Shown here: piece after piece, positions 15,637 through 16,035 of the stretch
Layout of the letters: every line of letters starts with the position of its first letter
Position numbering within the stretch: position 1 is the first letter of the stretch
Source of the DNA: Cryomorphaceae bacterium
GTDB taxonomy: Bacteria > Bacteroidota > Bacteroidia > Flavobacteriales > BACL11
NCBI GenBank assembly: GCA_949511925.1
Contig: CATEYX010000005.1
Location: 1 to 16,035 of the forward strand
Direction: 5' to 3'
Length of the DNA: 16,035 bases
The notes under the pieces: model-generated
Databases searched by the model: none
What the model was told of the DNA's origin: nothing
The model's input: only the letters and a program-made list of their open reading frames with translations
Position numbers and translations under genes: made by a program

Positions 15637-15669
15637 AAAAAAAGGGCTTATCACAATGATAAACCCTTT
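15636..15669 (-). terminator. Intrinsic terminator after rpsT
   Basis: On the minus strand AAAGGG-TTTATCA (15669-15657) pairs with TGATAAGCCCTTT (15653-15641) around a 3-nt loop: 12 pairs with one A-C mismatch. Eight T follow (15643-15636). It lies 24 nt past the rpsT stop, as expected for an end of the tRNA-Glu/rpsT transcript. Confidence 0.88.
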
Positions 15670-15693
15670 CTAGATAATTAATTTCTTATTTAT

Positions 15694-15948
15694 TTATGCT
15701 AATGCATTTACATGCTTAGATAATTTTGACTTCAAATTAGAAGATTTATTCTTATGAATAATATTTCTTTTTGTCAATTTATCCAACATACCTGCAACTT
15801 TAGGAAATAAAGCAGCTGCTTCTTTTTTATCTGTTAAAGCACGCAAAGCTCTTACTGCATTTCTTACAGTTTTATGCTGATACTTATTTAACAATCTTTT
15901 TGTTTCTGATTGTCTAATTCTTTTTATTGCTGACTTATGATTTGCCAT
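15694..15948 (-). CDS. rpsT: 30S ribosomal protein S20
   Basis: A small basic protein that binds 16S rRNA early in 30S assembly. The 84-aa sequence begins MANHKSAIKRIRQSETKR, the classic S20 start, and is almost entirely helical and lysine/arginine rich. An in-frame ATG at 16008 would add 20 residues, but it lies within the tRNA-Glu gene, so 15948 is the real start. The tRNA ends only 15 nt upstream, leaving no room for a promoter, so rpsT is most likely cotranscribed with the tRNA and freed by 3' processing. There is no Shine-Dalgarno sequence; the short leader is A/T rich. Confidence 0.97.
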   Translation of the reverse strand: MANHKSAIKRIRQSETKRLLNKYQHKTVRNAVRALRALTDKKEAAALFPKVAGMLDKLTKRNIIHKNKSSNLKSKLSKHVNALA

Positions 15949-15963
15949 AGTTTTAAATTTTAG

Positions 15964-16035
15964 TAGCCCGACGGAGAATCGAACTCCGGTTACATGGATG
16001 AAAACCATGCGTCCTAACCACTAGACGACCGGGCC
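15964..16035 (-). tRNA. tRNA-Glu (anticodon TTC)
   Basis: The 72-nt cloverleaf on the minus strand is complete. The acceptor stem is GGCCCGG with TCGGGCT (G-U at both ends), the D-stem GTCT/GGAC, the anticodon stem CATGG/CCATG around TTTTCAT with TTC at 34-36, a 4-nt variable loop, and the T-arm CGGAG-TTCGATT-CTCCG. The discriminator is A at 15964. CCA is not encoded (CTA follows) and must be added after transcription. The gene starts exactly at the last base of the window, so its promoter is not visible. Confidence 0.97.

Noticed and set aside
15625..15654. Ten-residue extension of the deacetylase-like protein (start at 15654)
   Set aside because: The ATG lies in the loop of the rpsT terminator hairpin, and the extra residues would come from the terminator stem and U-run.
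15949..16008. N-terminal extension of rpsT to an upstream ATG
   Set aside because: It would translate through the T-arm, anticodon arm and D-arm side of tRNA-Glu; the MANHKSAIKR start at 15948 is the conserved S20 N-terminus.
1..16035. Mobile element, CRISPR array, phage or defence system
   Set aside because: No transposase, integrase, direct-repeat array, toxin-antitoxin pair or nuclease gene is seen; base composition and gene packing are even throughout.

Overview
The window looks like chromosomal DNA of a Bacteroidota bacterium, most likely a member of Flavobacteriales. The evidence is the AT-rich composition, the near absence of Shine-Dalgarno sequences, several TAnnTTTG-type -7 promoter elements, and family signatures such as a PafA-type alkaline phosphatase, a DUF7033-type deacetylase and an hpt-adk-obg cluster. 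I cannot fix the genus. I see no insertion sequence, prophage, CRISPR array or defence locus. This is a housekeeping region in which almost every base is coding, and its most interesting part is the short non-coding leader at the left end.

Left end (1-1480): a promoter-like element sits inside a 28-bp near-palindrome. It is followed at once by what I read as a SAM-II-family riboswitch and then metK (S-adenosylmethionine synthetase). The leader can form two mutually exclusive folds. One breaks the aptamer; the other buries the metK start codon. This suggests a SAM-controlled translational OFF switch on the enzyme that makes SAM. A shared hairpin terminator separates metK from the convergent lpd gene.

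Minus-strand pair (1495-4102): a family 9 glycosyltransferase with cysteine clusters at both ends lies 4 nt upstream of lpd (dihydrolipoyl dehydrogenase). Its promoter is divergent from that of the next block.

Plus-strand block (4206-12459): eight genes run with gaps of 0-3 nt or overlaps of 1-11 nt. They are an M61 aminopeptidase with a PDZ domain, hpt, adk, obg, a PAP2 phosphatase, a PafA-like secreted phosphatase, aroB and aroA. They look like one long, translationally coupled operon that joins purine salvage and nucleotide balance (hpt, adk), ribosome assembly (obg), phosphate-ester hydrolysis (PAP2, PafA) and the shikimate pathway (aroB, aroA). It ends tail to tail with the next block in a 26-bp overlap of coding sequence.

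Minus-strand right half (12434-16035), in order of transcription: tRNA-Glu and rpsT (15 nt apart, probably one transcript), an intrinsic terminator, a DUF7033/polysaccharide-deacetylase-like protein, upp (uracil salvage), a small membrane protein of unknown role, and a YjjG-type HAD nucleotidase. The upp and YjjG neighbours suggest a pyrimidine salvage and clean-up theme.
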